From a virus, in the IMG/VR virus record IMGVR_UViG_3300038701_002284, positions 1 through 23,087 of that record: DNA of 23,087 nt; one strand, 5' to 3'. The position numbers and the translations under genes were made by a program. Numbering within the stretch: the first letter of the stretch is position 1; every line of letters begins with the position of its first letter. This document shows positions 14,182 through 20,100 of this stretch, in pieces. Below the pieces are notes generated by a model, which was not told the DNA's origin, made no database searches, and worked only from the letters and a program-made list of their open reading frames with translations.

Positions 14182-14589
14182 GTGCTAAACAGCATTAAAG
14201 ACTTAAAAGAGATTAACGGTAAACCAATTCTTGTAATGGATGAGTTGAGAGAGAAATATCCTGAAAAATTTAATGAATTAGGTTCTATGGATTACAAGTG
14301 GTTTGAAGAAAACATCAGGCCTAATTATAACATCTATGTTCGTCATGATGTCGATTCTATTTCATTTAACATGCTCACAAAGCCTGTTAGTGAAGGCGGT
14401 GACTTGAACCGCTGTCAATGGAGTGATGTGGTAACTATGGGCTTGGAAATGCTCAAGTATTTTAATGATAAATTTCCATGCAGAGAAAATGCTTTAACTA
14501 TCACAAAGCTTGAAGAGGCTTTGATGTGGAATGAAAAAAGAACTCAAGATAGAATTAAAAGAAATGTCGAAGGACAAAACAAACCATAA
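14182..14589 (+). CDS. Acb2/Tad1-hairpin-like protein, candidate cyclic-nucleotide sponge
   Basis: The GTG at 14182 lies 5 bases after AAGGAG (14171-14176). The ATG just before it at 14179 is too close to that site but is possible. The C-terminal third (residues about 82-128) has TMGLEMLKYFNDKFPCRENA and then LTITKLEEALMWNEKR. This matches the pattern I recall for the Acb2/Tad1 hairpin domain (R-E-x-S/A-L-x-I/L-T-K-L-E-E-A-x-M-W). That domain occurs in phage proteins that bind cyclic di-/trinucleotides or NAD-derived signals and so block CBASS or Thoeris. The N-terminal 75 residues are an extra region of unknown fold. It has no membrane segment and would act in the cytoplasm. The motif match is good; the ligand and function are inferred. 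Confidence 0.65.
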   Translation: MLNSIKDLKEINGKPILVMDELREKYPEKFNELGSMDYKWFEENIRPNYNIYVRHDVDSISFNMLTKPVSEGGDLNRCQWSDVVTMGLEMLKYFNDKFPCRENALTITKLEEALMWNEKRTQDRIKRNVEGQNKP

Positions 14590-14604
14590 AAAGGGAGAAA
14601 CATT

Positions 14605-14856
14605 ATGGAAATCGGAAAAGTTTATAAGAACCTACAAGATACAAGCGTTTTAAGAACAATTATTGTCAAGGAAGCCTCAAACATTCTTATGATGGATGTG
14701 AGCTATGATGCTAGTAGAGACACTGAATATCAAATCGAACAAGGTAACGGCGACTTTCACGTAACTGTTGGCGGTTTCGCAGCTGTTTGGCAAGAGGTTG
14801 AAAACGTTGACCTTAAAGCTGAAGTTAACGCCATTATGGCACCTAAGTACGCTTAA
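14605..14856 (+). CDS. Small hypothetical protein
   Basis: An 83-residue protein with a clear ribosome site (GGGAG, 7 bases before the ATG). It is a compact, beta-rich acidic protein: GKVYKNLQDTSVLRTIIVKE, NILMMDVSYDA, and GDFHVTVGGFAAVWQEV. It has no cysteine, signal peptide or membrane segment. It lies between the Acb2/Tad1-like gene and the LamG-type gene on the same transcript, ahead of the terminator at 15656. The family is not recognised. Confidence 0.6.
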   Translation: MEIGKVYKNLQDTSVLRTIIVKEASNILMMDVSYDASRDTEYQIEQGNGDFHVTVGGFAAVWQEVENVDLKAEVNAIMAPKYA

Positions 14857-14871
14857 TAGAGGAGGGGGGAA

Positions 14872-15636
14872 ATGGCTGAAACGTTTTATTTAAAGGGTGA
14901 TTCATTTACCCCTGTAGTTTATGGCGGTAGTAATGAGTTTGGACTGAAATCGGGAAATGAACAGATTTCTGCTGATGGTACGGCCATTGGGGGGTCAGTC
15001 CTAGATTTCGATACGGGAGCCATTTCGAATATCGGAGTGCATTATTCTGGTGTTGGAAATTGGCCGAACACGCCAGCGGTTTCTGTTTTAATGAGAATTA
15101 AGTTTGGTTCACTCAGTGGAACACTGGGGCTTTTTACATGTGGGGGGACTACAAGGGCTAACTCCGGCCAACTCTGTATGTATATTTCAAACACTGATTT
15201 TAAAGTCTATATGAGGGACGACGGTGGCTCTATTGGTATTAACAACCAAACTATCTCTACTCATGGAATGTCTACAGGTGTATGGTATGACATTGTTGTT
15301 ACTTATACAGGTGATACCACAACTGACGGATTTAAGGCTTATGTAGACGGTAGCTTGATAGGTTCTTTAACATCTACTAGATCATGGACTGACCCTAGAA
15401 GAAAAGTCTATACTGGCTTAGCTCTCATTCAAGGTGAGAACGTTAACAATGGCCAATGTGTTGTAAATGAGTTTGCCGTTTTCGATAATGTGATTAATCC
15501 TAATAATATTCCACTTGAAGGAAACCCAAATGGAGCGCTAAATGGCGCATCACGTAGTGCTTTTTTAGTAGTCACACCTACGTCCGCCTCTTCTGGCGGC
15601 AGCAAAAATCGCATTAACCTCGGCCACTTCGGCTAG
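14872..15636 (+). CDS. LamG/concanavalin-like lectin-fold protein
   Basis: A 254-residue protein with a strong ribosome site (GAGGAGGGGG just before the ATG at 14872). Residues about 55-215 follow the LamG/Laminin_G_3 pattern: a strand VSVLMRIKFGSL, then GQLCMYISNTDFKVYM, then TGVWYDIVVTYTGDTTTDGF, then KAYVDGSLIGS, and NEFAVFDNVINPNNI at the end. Such sandwich domains bind carbohydrates, or act as structural modules on tail fibres and capsid surfaces. There is no signal peptide. It is the last gene before a strong terminator. The likely role is a virion surface or receptor-binding accessory protein, although it sits apart from the main virion cluster. Confidence 0.7.
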   Translation: MAETFYLKGDSFTPVVYGGSNEFGLKSGNEQISADGTAIGGSVLDFDTGAISNIGVHYSGVGNWPNTPAVSVLMRIKFGSLSGTLGLFTCGGTTRANSGQLCMYISNTDFKVYMRDDGGSIGINNQTISTHGMSTGVWYDIVVTYTGDTTTDGFKAYVDGSLIGSLTSTRSWTDPRRKVYTGLALIQGENVNNGQCVVNEFAVFDNVINPNNIPLEGNPNGALNGASRSAFLVVTPTSASSGGSKNRINLGHFG

Positions 15637-15655
15637 TTCTAGACTTCTGTCTATA

Positions 15656-15708
15656 CCCCCCTTTTTGCCTATTTGCTAGGCTGTAATAAAAGAAGGGGGT
15701 TTTTATTT
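15656..15708 (+). terminator. Intrinsic terminator with nested hairpin
   Basis: CCCCCCTTTTT (15656-15666) pairs with AAGAAGGGGG (15690-15699), enclosing a second hairpin GCCTA-TTTGC-TAGGC (15667-15681), and is followed by TTTTTATTT. It ends the LamG-type gene transcript. Its 3' arm (AAGGGGG) also lies 5 bases upstream of the proposed ATT start of the next gene. Confidence 0.75.
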
Positions 15709-16475
15709 CCTCGGGCCAGATTAAACACTACCTAGTTTTCAACGACTCTCACGGGCCCTTTCACTGCCCCACTTCACATAGAATTATGTTTGAAATTGCC
15801 CACGATATTGGTGTTGATGGGATATGGATTAATGGAGACTTTTTAGATTTTTATAATGTCAATTCTCATGGTCCGAAGCATCCTTGTGTGGGGACTACTC
15901 TCGAAGATGAACTTTCGTGGGGAAGAATGGCACTAAAAGAAATCAGAAAAATGTTTCCCGATATCCCAATTAAATACATATATGGAAATCATGAAGATAG
16001 GTTAGAACGCTTCATTGTGCAAAATTGTAAACAACTTTTTGATAGTGTGAAACTTCATAGATTGTTGGGCTTGAAATCACTCAACATTGAATGGTTTCCT
16101 TATAATACCAGACACAGGATTGAAGATACTAACTTGTATTTACAACATTCGCCGCCGAGTTATGGAAAAAATGGCGCGATGACATCGCTTGAAAAGGACG
16201 TTGATCAGAGTTCGATTTATGGCTGTACGCATAGGCAGCAAGCTGCAGCGCGAACGGGCAAAAGCGGAGAGCAATATTATTGCTACTTTAATGGCTGGAT
16301 GGGAAGCACCACGAGATCACGCGAACACGCTCGAGTTTTCAGTTACGCCAAAGGGCATGAGTCTTGGCAAAAATGCTTCGCCATTGTGACTACGTTTGGT
16401 GGGGTGGATTTCAAAGTTCAACAGATTGAAATTAATAATGGAAAAGCTTTCTATGGAGACTCAGTTTATGAATAA
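15705..16475 (+). CDS. Calcineurin-type metallophosphoesterase with non-standard start
   Basis: The family motifs in order are: D-x-H in FNDSHGPF (encoded at 15738-15761), NGDFLDF (GDxxD), YGNHEDR (GNHE), LQHSPP and YGCTHRQQ (GxTH). The first ATG (15786) lies after the first metal-binding motif, so starting there would lose a key Asp and His. The frame is open only from 15690 (stops at 15684 and 15687) and contains no ATG, GTG or TTG upstream of the motif. ATT at 15705, 5 bases after AAGGGGG, is the best near-cognate start and gives 256 residues. The enzyme would hydrolyse phosphoesters using two metal ions; the substrate is unknown. Either a rare start is used, or the gene's 5' end has been damaged by the terminator. 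The enzyme family is sure, the start is not. Confidence 0.72.
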   Translation: MSSGQIKHYLVFNDSHGPFHCPTSHRIMFEIAHDIGVDGIWINGDFLDFYNVNSHGPKHPCVGTTLEDELSWGRMALKEIRKMFPDIPIKYIYGNHEDRLERFIVQNCKQLFDSVKLHRLLGLKSLNIEWFPYNTRHRIEDTNLYLQHSPPSYGKNGAMTSLEKDVDQSSIYGCTHRQQAAARTGKSGEQYYCYFNGWMGSTTRSREHARVFSYAKGHESWQKCFAIVTTFGGVDFKVQQIEINNGKAFYGDSVYE

Positions 16476-16701
16476 TTACCCCCAAGTGCGCGTTGTTTGG
16501 TTAGATGCTGAAAGTACTGATGATTGGACCCCAATCAGTGATGTGGACAGTAAGGTAAAACATATTGTCATGCTCGGCCATTTGATTAAAGATAATGAAG
16601 ATGGGCTTGTTTTAGCCATGAACTATGACCCAGACAATAAGAGTGTGAGTATGACCATGGCACTTCCGAATCACTGGATTGAAAGTGTTGAGTATTTGTA
16701 A
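16468..16701 (+). CDS. Small conserved-type phage protein
   Basis: A 77-residue protein read from the ATG at 16468, which overlaps the metallophosphoesterase stop by 8 bases and follows GGAG by 9 bases. In-frame ATGs further upstream lie within that gene and are less likely. It opens with VRVVWLDAESTDDWTPI and continues with MLGHLIKDNEDGLVLAMNYD and a final PNHWIESVEYL. This pattern of 'V.W.D....D.W' then 'G.LI.......V.A' is common in small phage proteins of unknown function. The stop overlaps the next ATG by one base. There is no membrane segment. Confidence 0.6.
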   Translation: MNNYPQVRVVWLDAESTDDWTPISDVDSKVKHIVMLGHLIKDNEDGLVLAMNYDPDNKSVSMTMALPNHWIESVEYL

Positions 16702-17333
16702 TGAACATTGATAAGATTAATGTATTTTGGGTTGAAGTTACGGCATTTTTTGCAGGTCTTGGCGCGTTCATTCGTTTCGTGTGGCCTAAGATTCAGGAAG
16801 TTTTAAGAGTTATTAGAATGAACTCGCGCAGGTCTATGGAGCAAGCCACGGCTGATATTGCTAAAATTATATATCACATGAGAGATATTTTGGAGCTTAC
16901 CGATGCTGTGCAAGTGGTACTCTTAAAGGCCCATAATGGCGGTGAGCCTATTAAGATTGGAACTTGGTTATATTCGAGTGTGATTTATGAGGTTAGAAAT
17001 CCGGGTGAGCAAGAAGTTAAGGACCGCTGGGTTGCTCAGCCACTTGATGAACTTTATTTAGAGATGCTTGCGCGATTGCAACGTGATAAAAAGATTAATC
17101 TTATAACTAAAGAATTAAAATCTGGCACACTTAAAGATGTTTATGTGTCAAACAACGTGGCATTTACGAAGGTGACTGAGTTGTTTTCAACTAAAGATAT
17201 GCAGAAATACTTCTATCTTTCATGTGTTTTTAAGAAAGATTTTAGTGAGCTGACAGCGGCTGAGCGTGATCAGATCCGTAGCTCAGCACAGGCTATTACG
17301 AATATATATATTAGAAATGAATATTTTGTGTGA
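16701..17333 (+). CDS. One-span membrane protein with GAF-like soluble domain
   Basis: A 210-residue protein with one hydrophobic segment near the N-terminus (VEVTAFFAGLGAFIRFVW, residues about 11-28). It is followed by a basic patch (RVIRMNSRRSMEQ) and a soluble domain. The soluble part has DAVQVVLLKAHNGGEPIKIG, then SSVIYEVRNPGEQE, which recalls a group of phage membrane proteins whose soluble domain looks GAF-like ('...LLR.HNGG'). The topology is probably N-out/C-in. It could be a holin-like or regulatory membrane protein, but no typical holin pattern is present. It is the last gene of the rightward block, before a promoter-like sequence and a terminator. Confidence 0.6.
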   Translation: MNIDKINVFWVEVTAFFAGLGAFIRFVWPKIQEVLRVIRMNSRRSMEQATADIAKIIYHMRDILELTDAVQVVLLKAHNGGEPIKIGTWLYSSVIYEVRNPGEQEVKDRWVAQPLDELYLEMLARLQRDKKINLITKELKSGTLKDVYVSNNVAFTKVTELFSTKDMQKYFYLSCVFKKDFSELTAAERDQIRSSAQAITNIYIRNEYFV

Positions 17334-17354
17334 TGTTCGTATATATGCTAATCT
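17326..17354 (+). promoter_or_regulatory. Sigma-70-like promoter directly before a terminator
   Basis: TTGTGT (17326-17331), 17 bases, then TAATCT (17349-17354) with an upstream TG (17346-17347) forming an extended -10. No + strand gene lies downstream; the terminator at 17377-17416 follows. If active, it would make an RNA of about 55 bases. Confidence 0.3.
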
Positions 17355-17376
17355 AAGAGTCGTTGAAAAACTTAGG

Positions 17377-17416
17377 TCTTAAGGCTCTGGTTCCGCCACC
17401 TTAAGGCTTTTTTTTA
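17377..17416 (+). terminator. Intrinsic terminator of the rightward block
   Basis: CTTAAGG (17378-17384) pairs with CCTTAAG (17399-17405) across a 14-base loop, followed by GC and an eight-T run (17408-17415). It ends transcription before the convergent - strand operon. The hairpin is also read from the other strand, where a shorter T-run follows after 8 bases, so it may work both ways. Confidence 0.75.
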
Positions 17417-17439
17417 TTTCACCCTCTCCAATATCTTTA

Positions 17440-17685
17440 TTAATGCACCAACTCTTCAGGCTCACCAAGTACCGAGTCAACTGAAGGCACCCAGCAATTT
17501 TTATACGGCCCTGATGTTGCCATTTTGAACGTTACTTTATCTTCAAAATAATAGTTATGTAAATCAGATACGGGCTCGTTATTTATCTGTCCTAGCATGA
17601 TGTTTCTTTTTTTATCGAAGTTTAAAACTTTAACCCAGAGGCTTTCTCCAGGAAGATTCACTTTTGTTAAGCTCCCTATCTTCAT
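17440..17685 (-). CDS. Small DUF2314-like protein
   Basis: An 81-residue protein. The core LPGESLWVKVLNFDKKRNIM, then LGQINNEPV and YYFEDKVTFKM, matches the order seen in DUF2314-type proteins ('G...WVKV', 'G.I.N.P', 'GD.V.F'), a small beta-barrel-like family of unknown role. It is the last gene of the - strand accessory operon and its ATG overlaps the upstream stop by four bases (ATGA). It has no membrane segment. The family match is tentative. Confidence 0.55.
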   Translation of the reverse strand: MKIGSLTKVNLPGESLWVKVLNFDKKRNIMLGQINNEPVSDLHNYYFEDKVTFKMATSGPYKNCWVPSVDSVLGEPEELVH

Positions 17686-17807
17686 AATTTCCCCAATATC
17701 TTTTTAAGATAATATATGATTGTTGATGTTAGGATTATAAATATAATCCCGAATACGAAATAGCCTATGCTGAATGTTAGGTAGAGGTTTTCAAAAAATA
17801 AAGTCAT
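17682..17807 (-). CDS. 41-residue membrane peptide
   Basis: Short frame, ATG at 17807 to TGA at 17682-17684, joined to its neighbours by ATGA overlaps on both sides. The product is strongly hydrophobic in the middle (SIGYFVFGIIFIILTSTIIY) with a basic tail (YLKKILGKL), the pattern of a one-span inner membrane peptide with its C-terminus inside. It shares its start region with the repeat at 17804-17818. The function is unknown; small holin-associated or envelope-targeting peptides are possible. Confidence 0.55.
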   Translation of the reverse strand: MTLFFENLYLTFSIGYFVFGIIFIILTSTIIYYLKKILGKL

Positions 17808-17818
17808 CTCGTCACCAA
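17804..17818. repeat. 15-base exact direct repeat (second copy 17893-17907)
   Basis: TCATCTCGTCACCAA occurs at both ends of an 89-base unit that contains the 24-residue membrane peptide gene. In both copies it encodes LVTR-stop and an overlapping ATGA. Confidence 0.65.
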
Positions 17819-17878
17819 GTAAACAAAGATCATGTAGGCTATTATTAAAAGTACGTCTAGGTAAGAATCAGGGTTCAT
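17804..17878 (-). CDS. 24-residue membrane peptide
   Basis: ATG at 17878, preceded by AAAGGAGG at a good distance, to TGA at 17804-17806, which overlaps the next ATG by four bases. The product is a short acidic head (MNPDSYLD), a hydrophobic span (VLLIIAYMIFVYLV) and a Thr-Arg end. The strong ribosome site and double coupling favour a real gene despite the length. Its last 15 bases repeat the end of the upstream gene (17893-17907). Confidence 0.5.
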   Translation of the reverse strand: MNPDSYLDVLLIIAYMIFVYLVTR

Positions 17879-17892
17879 TTATATCCTCCTTT

Positions 17893-18501
17893 TCATCTCG
17901 TCACCAATTCTTTTAAAAGCTCTTTAAACTCCAAAGGAGTAGCTCTTCTTTGCTTAGCCGAAAGCCTTTGACATATTCCCGTTTTAACAAGACGAGCCCT
18001 TTCCTCTTTTGAGTGAAAACCATCCTCCATAAGCTGTTTTCCTGGAGCCTTTCCCCACTTGAACTCTTTAAAGTTTATGTTCACACCATATAGCCACGTA
18101 AGCTTCTGACCGCGATGCCCGTAATGGCCCTGAGCTACACAACAAGAACGACCTCCATACTTATCAGGCTCAGTCCAATCACCCTTTTGCGAGGGTCTCT
18201 TTAAACCAAACCAATCCCATGCGTGACTAGCCTCGGGATGCTCTATAACGCCACTAAAAGTTCTTACGCACCAAAGGGAGTGGGCAAAAGCGTTTCCATC
18301 ATCACCTTTTAATAACTGTCTGTCTGTACCGTGAAGCATTGGTCCTCCGCCCCAGTACCTGCCCCATCTTTTACAGGGAGGATGAGCTATAACAGGATGT
18401 GGTCCTTTGTAATTAAAAGCATTTCTTTCGATATCCCATGGGTCAATATCTGGGTCATTGAAATAGATGCCGTTTGTCTCAACGAATAAACCTGCAATCA
18501 A
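17893..18501 (-). CDS. Phage protein with methyltransferase-like PPC motif
   Basis: A 202-residue protein starting at TTG 18501, behind AGGAGGG. It contains GLFVETNGIYFNDPDIDPWD, PHPVIAHPPCKRWGRYWGGG, GVIEHPEASHAWDWF, CCVAQGHYGHRGQKLTWLYG and a basic QRRATPLEF end. The HPPC and EHP motifs recall the catalytic PC and the ENV of cytosine-C5 methyltransferases. The whole pattern matches a common phage family, often left as hypothetical or methyltransferase-like. There is no obvious SAM-binding glycine motif, so activity is uncertain. It sits in an operon with two better-supported methyltransferases, which suggests a role in DNA modification. Confidence 0.65.
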   Translation of the reverse strand: MIAGLFVETNGIYFNDPDIDPWDIERNAFNYKGPHPVIAHPPCKRWGRYWGGGPMLHGTDRQLLKGDDGNAFAHSLWCVRTFSGVIEHPEASHAWDWFGLKRPSQKGDWTEPDKYGGRSCCVAQGHYGHRGQKLTWLYGVNINFKEFKWGKAPGKQLMEDGFHSKEERARLVKTGICQRLSAKQRRATPLEFKELLKELVTR

Positions 18502-18505
18502 TTAC

Positions 18506-18694
18506 TTATCCCTCCTCTTGGGTTTCAATCTTTTTCATAAACTCAGCAAGAGTCATTGGTCCCTCGCCTTCAACATAAATAAACTTATCTTTATAAAAGA
18601 AATCATGCTTTTCTTGCTCTGTTCGCTGTCTCGGTGGAGCGGCTTTTCCTAAATTTCTTTTTGCTGTAAAAAACTCCTTAAGTAATTTCAACAC
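18506..18694 (-). CDS. Small basic hypothetical protein
   Basis: A 62-residue protein from the GTG at 18694 (a TTG three bases on is an alternative), behind GAGGGG. The N-terminal half is Lys/Arg-rich (LKEFFTAKRNLGKAAPPRQR). The second half has FIYVEGEGPMTLAEFMKKIE. The end, IETQEE, and its DNA (18512-18530) repeat the end of the cytosine methyltransferase gene, and the repeat carries the ribosome site of the gene that follows. The family is unknown. Confidence 0.5.
   Translation of the reverse strand: MLKLLKEFFTAKRNLGKAAPPRQRTEQEKHDFFYKDKFIYVEGEGPMTLAEFMKKIETQEEG
18512..18530. repeat. 19-base direct repeat, 18/19 identical (second copy 20106-20124)
   Basis: CTCCTCTTGGGTTTC(A/G)ATC lies at the 3' ends of the 62-residue protein gene and of the cytosine methyltransferase gene. 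It encodes IETQEE in both and provides the ribosome site for the following gene in both. Confidence 0.65.
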
Positions 18695-18741
18695 TTACCC
18701 CTCTACCTTCTGGTTATATCCGTAAACGACTTTCATTGAAA

Positions 18742-18996
18742 TCATTCAGGATTTTCCTTTTCTTTTTCTCTATCATACATGTCTTGTTTTTCTTGAATAA
18801 ACCTAGACAAATCACCTAGCAAAATCCAATCTGACAAGTCCCATGTGCCATCAAGGGGCACTGAGCACTTTTCAAAAATGCCATCCTTAAACCAGACAAT
18901 TATCCTTTTATTCATCCCATGATTGAATGAATGCGGCTCGAAAATATACTCATCGGTCGTTTCTTTTTTTGGTCTATTATATCCCTGAATTGCCAT
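18742..18996 (-). CDS. Small hypothetical protein
   Basis: An 84-residue protein from the ATG at 18996, 20 bases inside the upstream gene and behind GGGAG. It contains KRIIVWFKDGIFEKCSVPLD, then GTWDLSDWILLGDLSRFIQE and a Lys/Glu-rich tail (REKEKENPE). It has no membrane segment or known motif. The 47 bases after its stop hold no gene. The family is unknown. Confidence 0.5.
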   Translation of the reverse strand: MAIQGYNRPKKETTDEYIFEPHSFNHGMNKRIIVWFKDGIFEKCSVPLDGTWDLSDWILLGDLSRFIQEKQDMYDREKEKENPE

Positions 18997-19210
18997 CGTT
19001 CTCTACTCCCTTCTCCTTAAACTCTTTGATCATTTTAATGCGGAGCCTCAACATTTCATGTATATCCAAGCCCAAGCCGCCTTTCATATCTAGATATTTA
19101 ATCAGGGCCTCCAGCTCATCAATAAGCTCCACGGCCTCTAGGTATTTCATTTTCAATTCAGTATGTTTTATTGCCAAGTCTGAAATGCCTTCCATCAAAC
19201 CTTTCATCAC
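18977..19210 (-). CDS. Coiled-coil protein, partial paralogue of the zinc-ribbon gene two positions upstream
   Basis: A 77-residue, almost wholly helical, heptad-like protein: ELKMKYLEAVELIDELEALI and RLRIKMIKEFKEKG. AVELID and IKxFKEK also occur, in the same order, in the product of 19532-19807, and the DNA shares a 19-base exact stretch (19119-19137 and 19641-19659). The ATG overlaps the previous stop by four bases. It is a likely dimerising small protein of unknown role. Confidence 0.55.
   Translation of the reverse strand: MMKGLMEGISDLAIKHTELKMKYLEAVELIDELEALIKYLDMKGGLGLDIHEMLRLRIKMIKEFKEKGVENDGNSGI
19119..19137. repeat. 19-base exact direct repeat (second copy 19641-19659)
   Basis: TCAATAAGCTCCACGGCCT occurs at 19119-19137 and 19641-19659 in the same orientation. 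In both copies it encodes, on the - strand, the AVELID helix of two different small proteins, which shows that part of one gene was copied into the other. Confidence 0.7.
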
Positions 19211-19539
19211 TCCCCCTCCCCATATTTCTCTTTCAATGTGGTTAGGGTTTTCTTTAAACTGTCATATCTCTGGCGCTCAGGTTCACTCCTAGAAAAGTTA
19301 TTTGTTCCTTCAGCCTCATCAAACTTGCAGGAGCCTTCAAGCGCCTCCATAGCCAGCTTTATATCCTCTTCCATCAGCTCTACTGCTGCGGTGAATAAAT
19401 AAGTAACGGCATCGTAAATCATCTCAGACAAGGCTTCATCGCCAACCTCGTCAACACCGTACTTTAACATAGCATCGAATGCTGCACCTATTTGAGCCTT
19501 ATTCAACTCTTCCATCTTAGCTTTCATTTCTTCAGTCAT
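19207..19539 (-). CDS. Acidic helical hypothetical protein
   Basis: A 110-residue protein starting at the ATG at 19539 (MTEEMKAKMEELNK), behind AGGAGAAG and overlapping the upstream gene by 8 bases. A longer frame to 19608 lies wholly within that gene and is not used. The protein is helical and acidic: DAVTYLFTAAVELMEEDIKL is the most hydrophobic stretch but carries charges, and it ends in RYDSLKKTLTTLKEKYGEGE. There is no enzyme motif. It is linked to the genes on both sides by overlaps. The family is not recognised. Confidence 0.55.
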   Translation of the reverse strand: MTEEMKAKMEELNKAQIGAAFDAMLKYGVDEVGDEALSEMIYDAVTYLFTAAVELMEEDIKLAMEALEGSCKFDEAEGTNNFSRSEPERQRYDSLKKTLTTLKEKYGEGE

Positions 19540-19807
19540 TCTGCTTCTCCTTAAAAGCTTTGATCTTTCTAAGTTGCACACACGACACACAACCACACTC
19601 ACCAACACCGCAATCCTCTTTTAAGTCAGCTTCTATTGAGTCAATAAGCTCCACGGCCTTAGTGAGGGCTTTTTTATGTTTGTCAATTCTGCCTTGTAAT
19701 TTACCATAAGTTTCACAAACCTCTGCTGCATATTCCTCTTGGCAATCCGAGCAAACTGTTTCATACCACGGCTCGAAATCTTTATCGCAATTCGCACAGG
19801 TCTTCAT
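19532..19807 (-). CDS. Zinc-ribbon small protein with coiled coil
   Basis: A 91-residue protein. The N-terminus CANCDKDFEPWYETVCSDC is a CxxC-x13-CxxC zinc-ribbon pattern. It is followed by a helical stretch with KKALTKAVELIDSIEADLKE and a second cysteine group (DCGVGECGCVSC). Eight of its ten cysteines lie in these two groups, or just outside them, so one or two bound zinc ions are likely. Such proteins often bind nucleic acid or recruit partners. The ATG overlaps the upstream stop by four bases. The coiled-coil part is shared with 18977-19210. Confidence 0.6.
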   Translation of the reverse strand: MKTCANCDKDFEPWYETVCSDCQEEYAAEVCETYGKLQGRIDKHKKALTKAVELIDSIEADLKEDCGVGECGCVSCVQLRKIKAFKEKQND

Positions 19808-20100
19808 CCCTCACCGTCCTTGCCTGCTAGGGCTTTGTTTATGGTATCTAAGGATTCTTTGCCTAATAAAGAGTGACCCCCTTCTATCTCAAAAGACTTT
19901 TTAAAATGCTCAAGCGCCTCACGCAGCCTTTTGATTTCTTCCTGGGCCTCAAGGTAGGCTTGGTGTTCGATGACGTGGAAGTATTCTGATCGGTCTGAAT
20001 GGAATTTGTCACAGTAATCAAAAACTCCTAAAATTGATAGATCGCCCCTTATGTTTTCCTTATGCCAAATTGCAAACTCCCTCGGCTCAGTCTTGCTCAT
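19804..20100 (-). CDS. Small hypothetical protein after the cytosine methyltransferase
   Basis: A 98-residue protein; the ATG at 20100 overlaps the methyltransferase stop by four bases and uses AGAGGAG inside that gene's tail as its ribosome site. It contains FAIWHKENIRGDLSILGVFD, then QAYLEAQEEIKRLREALEHF (coiled-coil-like), and a Lys/Gly-rich end. The RLRxAL helix resembles one in the protein of 21492-21797. There is no enzyme motif. The family is unknown. Confidence 0.55.
   Translation of the reverse strand: MSKTEPREFAIWHKENIRGDLSILGVFDYCDKFHSDRSEYFHVIEHQAYLEAQEEIKRLREALEHFKKSFEIEGGHSLLGKESLDTINKALAGKDGEG

Noticed and set aside
15735-17370. Inverted 14-base match (TTTTCAACGACTCT near 15737 and its complement near 17356) flanking the metallophosphoesterase to membrane-protein genes, as if ends of a mobile unit
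   Set aside because: One copy lies inside the coding region for the first metal-binding motif. A 14-base match is expected by chance about once or twice in a window this long, and no transposase or target duplication is present.
19540-19608. Upstream extension of the 110-residue acidic protein
   Set aside because: The added residues are the out-of-frame reading of the zinc-ribbon gene's cysteine-rich end. The ATG at 19539 has a good ribosome site and a typical 8-base overlap.
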